Part shown: positions 1 through 8,005 of the stretch, in pieces
How positions within the stretch are numbered: position 1 is the stretch's first letter
Layout of the letters: each line of letters starts with the position of its first letter
NCBI GenBank assembly: GCA_028818995.1
Contig: JAPPMR010000725.1
Location: 1 to 18,496, forward strand
Direction of reading: 5' to 3'
Length of the DNA: 18,496 nucleotides
Origin: Candidatus Poribacteria bacterium
GTDB lineage: Bacteria; Poribacteria; WGA-4E; WGA-3G
Notes under the pieces: model-generated
The model's database searches: none
What the model saw: the letters and a program-made list of their open reading frames with translations, nothing else
Told to the model about the DNA's origin: nothing
Made by a program: the position numbers and the translations under genes

Positions 1-534
1 ATCAACATATTTGAGGTTTCGTAAGGTTTCACCTCCCCCGATGTCAATATCTGGTATCTCACATTCGTTCAACTTTACGGGGATAAACCATATCTTATCA
101 ACAAGTTTTTGTTGAAACTTTTCAATTGCAATAGACAGCTCTTCTTCCATGAATGTCTTGTCACGTGCGTTGTATTCCTTTGAAAAACATGCAAGAAAAA
201 AATCTCCGTGATGAATTGCTTGTTGAATCGCTTGCTTCCACGGCGTGCCGGGCCCTATATTGTCCCTGTCCAGCCAGATGTGAATGTCGTGTGAGGCAAG
301 GGCTTGGCAGAGACGATCAACAATAGTTTTGTTCTCATGACAATAAGAGATAAAAACATGCTTCATCTTTCTGGCGTGCTTAATCTCCATATTGACATGA
401 TTGATTAAGCGCGCTCTAAAGGCTTCACGGCGTTCTCGACGCACTTCAGGCCCGCGACGAGCTTTGGATAGATCCGGCGGATTTTCCCGCGTGTAAGTTT
501 CATAATCAAATTCAACTTCTTCCATAGTATCCAT
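1..534 (-). CDS. TIR-domain protein, 3' end outside the window
   Basis: The frame is open from ATG 534 to the window edge (178 codons seen). A strong SD, AGGAGG at 546-541, sits 6 bases upstream. Residues 1-57 are charged and unstructured-looking. A TIR domain follows from about residue 59: HVFISYCHE (beta-A/BB-loop start), IWLDRDNIGPG, then WKQAIQQAI, FFLACFSKEY and FMEEELSIAIEK. The Glu residues of FMEEEL lie where bacterial TIR NADases carry their catalytic Glu; that assignment is by pattern only. TIR proteins of this type (TIR_2 family) cleave NAD+ or signal in defence and cell-death systems. The gene overlaps the BrnT-like ORF by 23 bases, so the two are co-transcribed. The N-terminal peptide around residues 20-32 (PDLSKARRGPEV) resembles the DFSKxxRG segment common in BrnA-type antitoxins, which suggests an antitoxin-like tail on the TIR domain. 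The C-terminal partner domain, if any, is unseen. Confidence 0.85.
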   Translation of the reverse strand, partial: MDTMEEVEFDYETYTRENPPDLSKARRGPEVRRERREAFRARLINHVNMEIKHARKMKHVFISYCHENKTIVDRLCQALASHDIHIWLDRDNIGPGTPWKQAIQQAIHHGDFFLACFSKEYNARDKTFMEEELSIAIEKFQQKLVDKIWFIPVKLNECEIPDIDIGGGETLRNLKYVD

Positions 535-790
535 TACGAACCTCCTGACTGCCCTCATACGCAGTGATTAAACGATGAATTTCTGCATCTTCTGGAATGT
601 AGATAATTACCAATATACGATTAGTAACGCTTTTTTCTATGAACATCCACCGGTCCGGGTGCCCTTGTGGATCGGGGCCGTCATATCCATCTGGATCATC
701 AAAAGCAGAAACTACCTCATAAAATTGGACGTTGTGCTTCCTTTGTACTTCTTTGTATTTATCCCTGTCCCATATAAACCCAATATCCAT
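512..790 (-). CDS. BrnT-like toxin family protein
   Basis: This is a 92-residue protein with the BrnT layout: an N-terminal WDxxK (WDRDKYKEV), then KHNVQFYEVVSAFDDP in place of the family's KHGVxFEEAxxVFxDP, a central strand region NRILVIIYI, and a C-terminal HRLITAYEGSQEVRNGYY in place of RIISARxAxxxERxxY. BrnT toxins are RelE-fold ribonucleases that are neutralised by the adjacent BrnA. The C-terminal motif here is degenerate (ITAYEGS rather than ISARxAT), so activity is uncertain. The start is supported by GGAG eight bases upstream. A perfect 10-bp palindrome lies at 806-815 just before it. The expected brnA is not next to it; a TIR gene begins inside its 3' end instead. A related small-toxin family is possible. 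Confidence 0.68.
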   Translation of the reverse strand: MDIGFIWDRDKYKEVQRKHNVQFYEVVSAFDDPDGYDGPDPQGHPDRWMFIEKSVTNRILVIIYIPEDAEIHRLITAYEGSQEVRNGYYGRS

Positions 791-805
791 TCAGCAGACT
801 CCAAA

Positions 806-815
806 CGTGTACACG
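806..815. promoter_or_regulatory. palindrome CGTGTACACG upstream of the brnT-like gene
   Basis: This perfect 10-bp palindrome lies about 16 bases before the BrnT-like start codon and just upstream of its SD. BrnA-type antitoxins are known to repress their own operon, so an operator is a reasonable reading. No convincing -35/-10 pair was found beside it, so the role is inferred from position alone. Confidence 0.35.
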
Positions 816-859
816 CGAGTCAAAATGTGAATTCAGCTTTAGATTGACCAAGTTACAAA

Positions 860-2143
860 TCAATTAGTTTCATTCAGGAAACGCTCGAAGTTACCACCAA
901 ATAAATTGTTAATATCTCGTTCAATTTCTGACTGTGTGAGTGTCCAACCAACATCTAAGATGGATCGATATTTTTCTACCAACACGTCTGCGATGATCTG
1001 GCGTGAGTGCTTCCATTTGTAAATGAGTTGATCTAAAATTCGTGCATCTGAATGCTGTGGGATGACGCTCAAACCGAGCAGCTCAATTCGTTCACGTGTT
1101 ATCTCCTCAATGACACTCGGATTATTCATAAACCACCAACACCCAAATATCATCAAGTTTTTGAATTTGCGTCCAATAACACACAACTCGTGCTGATTTT
1201 CGCGAGCGAGAAGCGTCACAAGAAATTTATTGTCAGGATTTTCACGGAGAAGTGCTTCCAGACTGCTCAAATCCGCTTTTCCAGTCCCATCACCTGCCAT
1301 TTTCAGTTGCGGGTTAACCGCTCGTTTAACACCAATCATCAACGCAAATGGCACGTTGAATTCACGCGAAATAGGTAAAATACAGTTATCAAACAACCGT
1401 CCGAGAACGCCATCGTCAGGATATTGAAAATCTGGCGGTAGTGAGACAGCCATGTATTTTGGGTCCATCCGCTGAATCCATGTCTCCAAAAAACGACGGA
1501 CTTCTTGATAACTTTTCTCAGATGAGAGTATAGGATCAACCTCATAGCCGAGTCCGCGCAGGTGTTCGTACGCTGTTTCTTCGTAACTGTTAATTAGAAC
1601 ATCCATCCGAAGCGCTGCTTCAAAACGACTATCCCCAATATCACCTGATTCCCAAACTGGTGATTCTGCTGGATCAAATGGATCATTCGTCATAACGACT
1701 TTTGAGACATTTGCGCTTTCAAAAACAGTATCAATGAAATTTTCTACAGTGGTATCGGTAAAGTAGTCGCGATAATCTTGCAGGTTTCGCGAACCCACAT
1801 TCAACCCTAATTCGTCCAATGTCGTAACAACGCCGCGGCACGCTTCACTGATCGGAGAGTTCTCAATAAAAAGGGTCTGCCAAATCAGTTCTGCTTGATG
1901 TGCTCTTGTCATACACCAAAATTGTTGATATGAAACATCGGATTTGCGGAATACTTCTGCGATGAGATAATGGTAGGTCAGCAGTTCATCAATTCCCCAG
2001 AGTAGGAGTTCATTAAATGGCGGACTAAAAAGATGTGTGTGGATATCGGTGATTTTTTGAGTGTGATCAACTTCTGATATAGTAGTTTTCAACTGATCAG
2101 TCGTTTTTTTTTCAGCATCATTATTTGAATTGGGAACGTTCAT
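860..2143 (-). CDS. Uronate (glucuronate) isomerase-like amidohydrolase-superfamily protein
   Basis: The 427-residue protein starts at ATG 2143, one base after the stop of the upstream gene, with GGAG about 7 bases before it. The frame extends further upstream, but that part overlaps the neighbouring gene and is not family-like. ITDIHTHLF (about residues 31-39) is the HxH metal site of the amidohydrolase superfamily, placed as in uronate isomerases and followed by the DELLTYHYL region. FALMIGVKRAVNP and the late SDAR motif (Asp about 366) match the UxaC C-terminal half, where the Asp is the catalytic metal ligand. UxaC interconverts glucuronate/fructuronate and galacturonate/tagaturonate; E. 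coli UxaC is about 470 residues, so this one is shorter. No other hexuronate genes lie nearby, so the true substrate may differ. It is the last gene of the gapA-led operon. Confidence 0.78.
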   Translation of the reverse strand: MNVPNSNNDAEKKTTDQLKTTISEVDHTQKITDIHTHLFSPPFNELLLWGIDELLTYHYLIAEVFRKSDVSYQQFWCMTRAHQAELIWQTLFIENSPISEACRGVVTTLDELGLNVGSRNLQDYRDYFTDTTVENFIDTVFESANVSKVVMTNDPFDPAESPVWESGDIGDSRFEAALRMDVLINSYEETAYEHLRGLGYEVDPILSSEKSYQEVRRFLETWIQRMDPKYMAVSLPPDFQYPDDGVLGRLFDNCILPISREFNVPFALMIGVKRAVNPQLKMAGDGTGKADLSSLEALLRENPDNKFLVTLLARENQHELCVIGRKFKNLMIFGCWWFMNNPSVIEEITRERIELLGLSVIPQHSDARILDQLIYKWKHSRQIIADVLVEKYRSILDVGWTLTQSEIERDINNLFGGNFERFLNETN

Positions 2144-2144
2144 A

Positions 2145-2612
2145 TTAAGACTCCGAGTTGAGTTTGAGGCGGATATAATTAACAACTTCTTCAGGTGGAT
2201 GTTTTCCAAATCGCACATAAACACCGCGGAAGTTTTCAAGGCGTGTCGGTTTCGCGAAGGGGCTGAGCAGTACTCCGTTCTTGTCAACATAGTAGCTGCG
2301 GAACATTGACCAAGGACGCTCAAGTTTATAACAACAGGCTGTGACGATGAGATTTTCTATGCCGCAGCAATAATGAAAAGGTAAAAAATATTTGTAGAGT
2401 GGACCCACCAGAAGAATTGCTGATAATAGCAGGACAACGATAGATTGAAATCCGAAATAGATAAAGAGGAGAATAAAAGACAAAAACAGCATCAACAACA
2501 CAGACCGCTTCCAATTCTCAACAAGTGGATGTACACGCCACGATATTTCTCTCGCGTGTGTATGTTCGGACAGAGAATCAGTTTCTACAACGGTCTGATG
2601 TTCTTCCTGCAC
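2145..2612 (-). CDS. Conserved two-TM membrane protein with a C-terminal cytoplasmic domain
   Basis: I do not recognise a named family. The frame begins at GTG 2612, only 3 bases after the secG stop, and ends one base before the uronate-isomerase-like ATG, so it is embedded in the operon. Residues 1-35 are soluble. Two closely spaced hydrophobic segments follow at about 37-55 (SVLLMLFLSFILLFIYFGF) and 57-77. The C-terminal 70 residues (Tyr/Arg-rich, with YYVDKNGVLLSPFAKP and FRGVYVRFG) read like a small beta-rich domain, reminiscent of bacterial PH-like membrane-anchored proteins. That resemblance is weak. No catalytic motif is seen. The SD is poor, so translation probably depends on coupling to secG. 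Confidence 0.7.
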   Translation of the reverse strand: MQEEHQTVVETDSLSEHTHAREISWRVHPLVENWKRSVLLMLFLSFILLFIYFGFQSIVVLLLSAILLVGPLYKYFLPFHYCCGIENLIVTACCYKLERPWSMFRSYYVDKNGVLLSPFAKPTRLENFRGVYVRFGKHPPEEVVNYIRLKLNSES

Positions 2613-2615
2613 GTG

Positions 2616-3071
2616 CTACTCTGTATTTTCTATAGGAGTAATCTTTGAATCTTCTTCGGGTGTTGCTGCTGGCGTTTCATCTGTGTTTTCCTCTGTGGGC
2701 GTGACGTTTCCTTTTGAATCTTCCTCAGGCGAGTCTTTTTCTACTTCCACTCCATTTTCAACACCTGCAGATTCTTGCGAATTTTCTGTCTCTTCATTTA
2801 GCGGTGTAAGGGCACCATCTCCCGCTCCTGTATCACCATAAAATCGCATCAATAAGAGCGAAATGACCATAAATCCGATTGCCACCCAAGTGGTAAGTTT
2901 ACTAAGGAAGGTCGCAGCACCGGCACCCCCCAGAACTGATTCCATTCCAGATCCACCAAACGCACTTGATGAAAGTCCTTCACCTTTGCTGTCTTGTAAA
3001 AGAATAATCAGTGTCAAAACGACACAAACTGGAACGAAGATTATAATTGCTACAGTTATGAATACTCCCAT
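2616..3071 (-). CDS. secG: SecG, protein-export channel subunit with a long acidic tail
   Basis: SecG is the small subunit of the SecYEG translocon in the inner membrane and assists the SecA-driven step. The protein has the family layout: TM1 at about residues 3-26, the conserved cytoplasmic loop LLQDSKGEGLSSSAFGGSG, then a Gly/Ala-rich stretch and TM2 at about 58-80. The usual length is 75-110 residues; this one has 151. The extra part, from about residue 85, is a low-complexity Glu/Thr/Pro/Asn tail predicted to be disordered. The start is supported by GAGAGGA 7 bases upstream. It lies 48 bases after tpiA, a common order in bacterial glycolytic operons. Confidence 0.95.
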   Translation of the reverse strand: MGVFITVAIIIFVPVCVVLTLIILLQDSKGEGLSSSAFGGSGMESVLGGAGAATFLSKLTTWVAIGFMVISLLLMRFYGDTGAGDGALTPLNEETENSQESAGVENGVEVEKDSPEEDSKGNVTPTEENTDETPAATPEEDSKITPIENTE

Positions 3072-3091
3072 AAGATAGTCCTCTCTAAATT

Positions 3092-3107
3092 GCCTTGTCT
3101 ACAAGGC
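3092..3107. repeat. Intercistronic hairpin between tpiA and secG
   Basis: GCCTTGT and ACAAGGC form a perfect 7-bp inverted repeat with a 2-base centre (realistically a 6-bp stem with a 4-base loop). It sits in the 48-base gap between the tpiA stop and the secG SD. No U-run follows, so it is not a standard terminator. An mRNA-processing or stability element is possible. Confidence 0.45.
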
Positions 3108-3119
3108 TACTAAATTAAG

Positions 3120-3886
3120 CTATATTGCATTTTTCACGATTTGAGCGAAAGATTCTGCTTGAAGACTTGCGCCACCGACGAGGGCACCGTCCACATCAGG
3201 TTGCGCCATTAACTCAGCCGCGTTTTCTGGCTTCACACTGCCACCGTATTGAATGCATATTTGAGATGCAATTTCGTCAGAGTAAGCATCTTTCAACAAA
3301 TTTCTAATATAACCGTGTGCCTCTTGTGCTTGTGCAGGCGTCGCGGTTTTGCCTGTTCCGATTGCCCATACAGGTTCATAGGCTATAATGCTGGACAATA
3401 ATTGTGTAGCTGAAAAACCTGCTATACCTCCTGTGACATGATCATTTATAACCTCTTCGGTACGACCTGCTTCGCGGTCTTCAAGTTGTTCACCGACACA
3501 AACAATTGGCTTCAAATCGTGAGATAAAACTGCTTTCGCTTTTTGGTTAACACTCTCGTTTGTTTCACCAAAGTATTGGCGCCGCTCTGAATGCCCGATA
3601 ATAACGTAATCACACCCTGCATCTTTCAACATCGGGACTGATACTTCACCAGTAAAAGCACCGCTATCTTCCCAATAGACATCTTGTCCAGCAAGACGAA
3701 TGTTGCTGCCTTTTACGACATCACTTACAGTAGCAAGTGCCGTAAAAGTCGGTGCTACAATTATTTCTACTCCAGTACAGTCTGCAACTAAATCCTTTAA
3801 CGCAGTAGTGAGGGCAACCGCCTCTGAAATTGTGTTATTTAGTTTCCAATTTCCTGCAATGATAGGTGTTCGCATAGTCCTTCCCA

Positions 3887-3887
<1 letters not shown>
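3120..3887 (-). CDS. tpiA: Triosephosphate isomerase
   Basis: The enzyme interconverts glyceraldehyde-3-phosphate and dihydroxyacetone phosphate in glycolysis and gluconeogenesis. All catalytic landmarks are present: GNWKLN (Lys15), IIGHSERR (His99), AYEPVWAIGTGK (Glu171 and the mobile loop) and YGGSVKP for phosphate binding. The length (255) is typical. Its ATG overlaps the gapA stop as TAATG, which indicates translational coupling. A second in-frame ATG at 3875 gives the more canonical N-terminus MRTPIIAGNWK and has GGAAGG just upstream, though only about 5 bases away. Either start is possible. Confidence 0.97.
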
Positions 3888-5041
<1,154 letters not shown>

Positions 5042-5059
5042 TCATAAATCCTTTCAATA

Positions 5060-5088
5060 ATTATACCTCAAAATATTGTAAATTGCAA
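5060..5088 (-). promoter_or_regulatory. Sigma70-type promoter for the gapA operon
   Basis: On the minus strand a -35 TTGCAA (5088-5083) and a perfect -10 TATAAT (5065-5060) are separated by 17 bases. It faces gapA and would leave an untranslated leader of about 160 bases. Confidence 0.72.
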
Positions 5089-5121
5089 GTGTGTTGTTGA
5101 GTTGGTAAATCTAAATGTCTC

Positions 5122-5150
5122 TTGAAAACATATTTGAGGCATTGTATAAT
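5122..5150 (+). promoter_or_regulatory. Sigma70-type promoter for the phosphopantothenate synthetase gene
   Basis: TTGAAA (5122-5127) and TATAAT (5145-5150) are 17 bases apart, about 30 bases before the GTG start. Together with the minus-strand promoter 34 bases to its left it forms a divergent pair. Confidence 0.75.
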
Positions 5151-5180
5151 ATGCGCAAATTGTGTTGAGGTGTTATTTAG

Positions 5181-5918
5181 GTGAGCGATGTTCCAAAATC
5201 CCATCCGCGTTATCTATCATTGACATTACGAGATAGAATTGTGAACGGTGTAGAGCAGGGCATTACTTCTATCCATGGGCTCATTGCGCATGGGCGCGGG
5301 GAGGCGTTCGATTATCTTATAGAGGAGAAAACTCAACCGTTTGCAAAAGCAGCAATCCGTGCTGCTGCTGCGATGCTGTGTTTAGCAGAACATCCTGTTA
5401 TCTCCGTGAATGGCAACGTAGCGGCATTAGTACCAAACGATCTCATTGAATTAGGGCAAATTCTCAAGTCACCTTTAGAGGTAAATATCTTTCACACTGA
5501 ATCAGGGCGTGAGCAGAAAATACAACAGCATCTGATAAAACATGGTGCTAATGAAGTGTTAATGCCAACCACCGAAGTGCAACTTTCCTATATTGATTCC
5601 AACCGAAAATATGTACATCCAGACGGAATATACAAAGCGGATGTCGTTTTTGTTCCACTTGAAGATGGTGACCGATGTGAAGCGTTGCGGAAAATGGATA
5701 AGGATGTCGTGACAGTCGATCTTAATCCAATGTCGCGAACAGCAAAGCAGGCGAGCGTCACTATCGTTGACAACGTTGTGCGAGCATTGCCGTTGTTATG
5801 TAAAGAAATAAAGACATTTTCGGATAACCCTGCAGCACAAGAAACCTTGGCAGTATATAGCAACGAAGCAGTACTACAGGAGGCTTTACAACATATTAGC
5901 AGGTGTGCCAATGGCTAA
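5181..5918 (+). CDS. 4-phosphopantoate--beta-alanine ligase, archaeal type (phosphopantothenate synthetase)
   Basis: This family (PF02006/COG1701, formerly DUF137) joins 4-phosphopantoate and beta-alanine with ATP to give 4'-phosphopantothenate. It is the archaeal alternative to bacterial PanC plus pantothenate kinase in CoA synthesis. The 245-residue protein carries the family hallmarks in order: IPKSHPRYxSL-like N-terminus (PKSHPRYLSL), GLIAHGRGEAFDYL, AAAAMLCLAEHPVISVNGN, PLEVNIFHT, VVFVPLEDGDRCEAL, and VDLNPMSRTAKQASVTIVDNVVRA at the C-terminal side. The GTG start at 5181 follows GAGG by 11 bases; the N-terminal match to the family supports it. The matching pantoate kinase is not in this window. 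The gene overlaps the following membrane-protein gene. Function by family is firm; the taxonomic setting is unusual. Confidence 0.92.
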   Translation: MSDVPKSHPRYLSLTLRDRIVNGVEQGITSIHGLIAHGRGEAFDYLIEEKTQPFAKAAIRAAAAMLCLAEHPVISVNGNVAALVPNDLIELGQILKSPLEVNIFHTESGREQKIQQHLIKHGANEVLMPTTEVQLSYIDSNRKYVHPDGIYKADVVFVPLEDGDRCEALRKMDKDVVTVDLNPMSRTAKQASVTIVDNVVRALPLLCKEIKTFSDNPAAQETLAVYSNEAVLQEALQHISRCANG

Positions 5919-7830
5919 CGGAAAGCAGCACCGTGTTAAGCCGCACATCCTGCTGATCGGGTTAGCACTTGTAGCCTTTAATAGCTACTGGTGTTTGATG
6001 GGAACAGAGGTATGGCACTCCACACAGTTGACAATCGCTTCGCTATTTTTTAATGCGGTCTTCACGCTTCTTGTCTTCGTTCTTCTTAACCTACTACTCC
6101 AACGATTTTTACCCCGTTTGGCGATGTCGCAAGCCGATTTGCAAACCATCTATGTGATGGTTGTAATGGTAACGACAATCAGCGGACATACGATGATGGG
6201 GTATCTCATCCCTGTCCTCGCGCATACTTTTCAATTTGCATCTCCAGAAAATGAATGGATTTCTCTTTTCGGAAACAACATCCCAAACTGGATTGCTGTA
6301 AAGGATCCGCGTATTTTAGACGGATTCTACAACGGAGATTCTACGCTCTATAATCCATCAACTTTAAACGCGTGGATTCCTCCGGTCCTGGCTTGGTCGA
6401 GTTTTGTGATCGCTTTATGGTTGACGTTGTTAGCAGTTACAGTTTTTCTCCGCAAGCAGTGGACAGAAAATGAACGCCTGAACTATCCGATTGTCCAACT
6501 CCCTTTAGCACTGACCAGCAATCCAAAACGTTTCTTTCGTTCACACTGGATGTGGCTCGGTTTCGCACTTGCAGGGAGTGTGGAACTGCTAAACGGCTTA
6601 AGTTTCCTGTTTCCAGAGATACCTTCCCTCCCTATTAGAAACAAAAGGCTTGGGCAATTCACGTCAAAACCCTGGAGTGCGATGGGACCTATCAACATCT
6701 CATTCTATCCGTTTAGCATCGGTTTGATGTTCTTTACACCGCTTGATTTATCGTTTTCTTGTTGGTTTTTCTGGGTATTAACTCGCGTACAACTGATCGT
6801 AACAGATATGTTTGGCGCGCGTAATATCTATAATCTTGAACAGCAGACAGGTGCGTGGATTGCATTTGGGTGTATCCCGTTGTGGATGGGTCGGCGTTAC
6901 TACGGGCGTATAATTCGGAAGGTACTCGGTATAGCGCAATGTGGCGGAGAATCTGCGCCTGACGATTCGGGTGAACCGATGCGTTACCGATCTGCAGCGG
7001 TGTTGTTTAGCGTTGGATTACTATTCCTTTTCTTCTTCTGTTTTCAGATGGGTATGGCATTATGGGCAATTGGTCTGTTTTTTCTGCTTTACTTTCCTAT
7101 GATTCTTGGCATAACACGGATCCGCGCCGAAATAGGTCCGCCGCTGCATCAACTCATCCTGGTGGATCCGGCGCGAACGATGGTGTTAGGATTAGGTACA
7201 CGACGGTTAGGTGTAGGCAATCTAACGGGATTAACATTTCTATACCCGTTTGTGAGATGTTTCCGCGCGCATCCTACCCCAAGTGAATTAGAGGCGTTTC
7301 GTTTAGCAGAGCGGAGTCGTATCGGGTATCGGCAGCTGCTTATTGGAATGATTTTGGCAATCGCATTCGGTATTGTGATAACGTTTTGGGCATATTTGCA
7401 TGTCCTATACGATATGGGGGCAGGAAGTAAGGCACGTGGTTGGATCGTCTATATGGGTTGGGAGACGTTCAACCGATTGCAAACATGGCTTGTCAGTCCG
7501 CGTGAGACGAGTGTTCCCGAACTTAGCGTTATCGGTAGCAGTTTCTTGTTTACGATATTCCTGATGGTTATGAAAATCCGATTTTTGTGGTGGCCCCTGC
7601 ATCCGGGCGGCTATGTGTTGGTCAGCGGCACAGGTATGGGACGCTTGTGGTTTCCAATCTTCCTGAGTTGGTTAGCAAAGGCAACTGTGTTAAAGATTGG
7701 TGGTGTAAAATTGTATCGGCAAGCAGTACCATTCTTTTTAGGATTAATCTTGGGGGATTATACGCTTGGGTGTGTGTGGAGTCTCATCGGGTTAGTAATG
7801 AAAATGCCGACTTATATCGTATGGCATTGA
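5911..7830 (+). CDS. Large polytopic membrane protein, DUF6785/DUF6784-type
   Basis: This protein of about 639 residues has roughly a dozen or more hydrophobic segments and an N-terminal cytoplasmic lead (MANGKQHRVKPH). The layout (GTEVWHS near the N-terminus, the ENERLNYPIVQLPLAL cytoplasmic loop, TRIRAEIGPPLH mid-protein, WWPLHPGGYVL near the C-terminus) matches what I recall of the DUF6785/DUF6784 proteins, common in Planctomycetes, Armatimonadetes and Poribacteria. They may be OPT-like transporters; no substrate is known to me. ATG 5911 has CAGG 7 bases upstream; GTG 5905 is an alternative two codons earlier. It overlaps the upstream ligase gene by 8 bases, so the two are translated together. 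No frameshift is seen. Confidence 0.82.
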   Translation: MANGKQHRVKPHILLIGLALVAFNSYWCLMGTEVWHSTQLTIASLFFNAVFTLLVFVLLNLLLQRFLPRLAMSQADLQTIYVMVVMVTTISGHTMMGYLIPVLAHTFQFASPENEWISLFGNNIPNWIAVKDPRILDGFYNGDSTLYNPSTLNAWIPPVLAWSSFVIALWLTLLAVTVFLRKQWTENERLNYPIVQLPLALTSNPKRFFRSHWMWLGFALAGSVELLNGLSFLFPEIPSLPIRNKRLGQFTSKPWSAMGPINISFYPFSIGLMFFTPLDLSFSCWFFWVLTRVQLIVTDMFGARNIYNLEQQTGAWIAFGCIPLWMGRRYYGRIIRKVLGIAQCGGESAPDDSGEPMRYRSAAVLFSVGLLFLFFFCFQMGMALWAIGLFFLLYFPMILGITRIRAEIGPPLHQLILVDPARTMVLGLGTRRLGVGNLTGLTFLYPFVRCFRAHPTPSELEAFRLAERSRIGYRQLLIGMILAIAFGIVITFWAYLHVLYDMGAGSKARGWIVYMGWETFNRLQTWLVSPRETSVPELSVIGSSFLFTIFLMVMKIRFLWWPLHPGGYVLVSGTGMGRLWFPIFLSWLAKATVLKIGGVKLYRQAVPFFLGLILGDYTLGCVWSLIGLVMKMPTYIVWH

Positions 7831-7849
7831 TGGGTGTATAAAATGGCTA

Positions 7850-7923
7850 TTAAATCACTAGTATTTGAACCTGCGACCTCCCCTCTGCGAAAAGGGCACT
7901 CTGTCCATCTGAGCTATGGGAGT
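7850..7923 (-). pseudogene. 3'-truncated tRNA relic (nominal anticodon CGC)
   Basis: Read from 7923 leftward, bases fit a tRNA up to the T-loop: a 7-base 5' acceptor strand ACTCCCA, T8-A9, a D arm GCTC/GAGT with GG in the loop, an anticodon arm CCCTT/AGGGG around TTCGCAG (anticodon CGC, nominally Ala), a variable AGGTC, T-stem 5' strand GCAGG and T-loop TTCAAAT. The 3' T-strand (expected CCTGC) is ACTAG, and the expected acceptor 3' strand TGGGAGT is TGATTTA. The match therefore stops near 7863, and the molecule could not fold or be charged. It is best read as a broken or recombined tRNA gene. Confidence 0.7.
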
Positions 7924-7944
7924 ATGGTGGTTAATTATTTACTT

Positions 7945-8005
7945 CAAATTCTTTAAAAGAATAACATTAAAATGAATTTAGTCGCAAATTCTTTTTTAGA
8001 ATAGC
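7945..8005. repeat. Two imperfect 21-nt AT-rich repeats, each a short palindrome
   Basis: CAAATTCTTTAAAAGAATAAC (7945-7965) and a copy at 7985-8005 differ by a few bases. Each contains an inverted ATTCT/AGAAT core. They lie just past the stop of the minus-strand metalloprotease gene and could weakly terminate it. The AT-richness makes chance possible. Confidence 0.3.

Noticed and set aside
575..847. Plus-strand reading frame of 90 codons opposite the BrnT-like gene
   Set aside because: It is antisense to a family-matching gene, has no SD and no recognisable motif.
2144..2323. Longer form of the uronate-isomerase-like protein starting at 2323
   Set aside because: The extra 60 residues overlap the upstream gene in another frame and do not resemble the family, while ATG 2143 has a good SD and a one-base gap.
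7850..7923. A functional tRNA-Ala(CGC) gene
   Set aside because: The T-stem 3' strand and the acceptor 3' strand do not pair with their 5' partners.
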